Of a stretch of 64,000 nucleotides of DNA, positions 63,287-64,000 are shown one piece after another. Origin of the DNA: Halosimplex rubrum (GTDB taxonomy: Archaea; Halobacteriota; Halobacteria; Halobacteriales; Haloarculaceae); assembly GCF_013415885.1 (NCBI RefSeq), contig NZ_CP058910.1:3286001-3350000 (forward strand), given 5' to 3'. The notes under the pieces were generated by a model. The model was not told the DNA's origin and made no database searches. It was given only the letters and a program-made list of their open reading frames with translations. Numbering within the stretch: position 1 is the first letter of the stretch; each line of letters begins with the position of its first letter. The position numbers and the translations under genes are program-made.

Positions 63287-64000
63287 ATGGCTTACAACAA
63301 CCCCAACGACCGACGACAGCGGAGCCAGCACGACCAGCAGCAGTCCGGCGGCCAGCAAGGTCGCTCGACCGGCGGCCAGCACTCGGCCCGCTCCCAGCAG
63401 CGCACCCAACAGGGTCAGTTCACCGGCCAGCAGGGCCAGCAGCAGGGCCACACACAGCAGCACCAGCAGGGTCAGCCCAACCGGCAGAGCCATCGGGGAC
63501 AGCAGCACCGGCAGCAGGCCCAGCAGCAGAACTACCAGCAGCAGGGCCGACAGCAGCGACAGGGCCAACAGCACCAGCAACAGGGCCAGCACCAGCAGCG
63601 ACGGCAAGGCCAGCAGCACCAGCAGCACCCGCAGCAAGGCCAACAGCAGAACTACCGGCAGCAGGGTCAACAGCGGCAAGGCGGCCAGCAGTTCGGCGGC
63701 CAGCAGAGCCGGTCGATGGGTGGCCAGCACTCGGCCCACTCCCAGCAGCGCGACGCCCAGAGCCAGTTCACCGGCCACGGCGGTCAGCAGACTCAGCACC
63801 AGCAGGGCGGACGACAGCAACAGCGCGGGCAGCAGCAGGGCGGGCAACAGCAGTTCGGTGGCCACCAGGGCCGGTCCATCGGCGGCCAGCACTCGGCTCA
63901 CTCCCAGCAACGTGACACCCAGGGCCAGTTCAGCGGTCACGGCGGTCAGCAGCAGGGCCACACACAGCAGCGCCAGCAGAGCCAGCAGTACCGGGGCGGG
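63287..64000 (+). CDS. glutamine-rich low-complexity repeat protein (3' end outside window)
   Basis: Open from the ATG at 63287 (MAYNNPNDRRQRSQHDQQQ) to the window edge, 238 codons without a stop. Gln makes up well over a third of the residues, with Gly, His, Arg and Ser; there is almost no Asp or Glu, so the protein is basic, opposite to the haloarchaeal norm. A motif R-S-x-G-G-Q-H-S-A-[HR]-S-Q-Q-R recurs at residues 26, 142 and 196, each followed by Q-F-[TS]-G about ten residues later. No signal peptide or membrane span. It looks like a prion-like or condensate-forming protein, but function is unknown. The first 220 bases upstream hold no clear TATA box at leaderless spacing, so a leader is likely. 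Confidence 0.7.
   Translation, partial: MAYNNPNDRRQRSQHDQQQSGGQQGRSTGGQHSARSQQRTQQGQFTGQQGQQQGHTQQHQQGQPNRQSHRGQQHRQQAQQQNYQQQGRQQRQGQQHQQQGQHQQRRQGQQHQQHPQQGQQQNYRQQGQQRQGGQQFGGQQSRSMGGQHSAHSQQRDAQSQFTGHGGQQTQHQQGGRQQQRGQQQGGQQQFGGHQGRSIGGQHSAHSQQRDTQGQFSGHGGQQQGHTQQRQQSQQYRGG

Noticed and set aside
63281..63961. 226-residue leucine-rich minus-strand frame resembling membrane spans
   Set aside because: It is the complement of CAG-rich glutamine codons (CTG gives Leu); the plus-strand frame is the consistent one.
1..64000. Defence, phage or plasmid-type system
   Set aside because: No integrase, restriction, toxin-antitoxin, replication or transposase genes found on either strand.

Overview
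The window is a 64 kb piece of a haloarchaeal (class Halobacteria) genome; the genus cannot be fixed from sequence alone. Support: high G+C with strongly G/C-ending codons, acidic proteins, twin-arginine signals on nearly every secreted protein, archaeal TATA boxes centred about 27 bases before start codons (leaderless genes), and archaeal or haloarchaeal families such as LLM-class (F420-type) oxidoreductases, an XPB-like helicase and the CGCGG family of candidate modified peptides. No rRNA, tRNA, CRISPR array, transposase or phage gene was found.

Left end (1-12.4 kb): two DppB/DppC-type permease genes (the second runs off the window), a Yip1-like membrane protein, and a MoxR / DUF58 / DUF4129 chaperone-type operon, followed by two Tat-exported solute-binding lipoproteins on opposite strands and two small membrane proteins.

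Middle (12.7-55.3 kb): a large hemicellulose and uronic-acid utilisation island. Exported enzymes are GH10 xylanases (15.2-18.7 and 19.0-20.5 kb), a GH10-like protein whose catalytic acid/base position is histidine (20.9-24.3 kb), and a GH11-CBM13 xylanase. Enzymes without export signals, probably cytoplasmic, are GH3, GH67 alpha-glucuronidase, GH4, GH95, a GH10 xylanase, GH31, GH9 and a GH2 beta-glucuronidase-like enzyme. Interleaved are uronate isomerase (UxaC), mannonate dehydratase (UxuA), a D-xylose-dehydrogenase-like Gfo/Idh/MocA enzyme, a fumarylacetoacetase-fold dehydratase of the oxidative pentose pathway, two sugar-isomerase-like TIM barrels, a second Gfo/Idh/MocA protein, two LLM oxidoreductases, a ThuA-like protein and two IclR regulators. 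The likely flow is: glucuronoxylan is cut outside the cell; oligosaccharides enter through the binding-protein ABC system; cytoplasmic hydrolases release xylose, glucuronate and side-chain sugars; xylose goes through oxidation and dehydration, and glucuronate through UxaC and UxuA towards 2-keto-3-deoxygluconate. The fructuronate reductase step (UxuB) is not recognisable here.

Right end (55.7-64 kb): housekeeping and orphan genes: XPB-like helicase, CGCGG candidate RiPP precursor, glycine-zipper protein, MutS-like ATPase, zinc-ribbon membrane protein, cysteine synthase, and the beginning of an extremely glutamine-rich repeat protein that runs off the right edge.

Non-coding structure worth noting: a strict 21-bp-period array (18896-19015) and a related degenerate array (28389-28600); a 57-bp tandem repeat (44531-44680); a chain of hairpins before uxaC; a 21-base motif shared by 50980-51000 and 54452-54472; and an operator-like inverted repeat on the dehydratase promoter (53544-53568).
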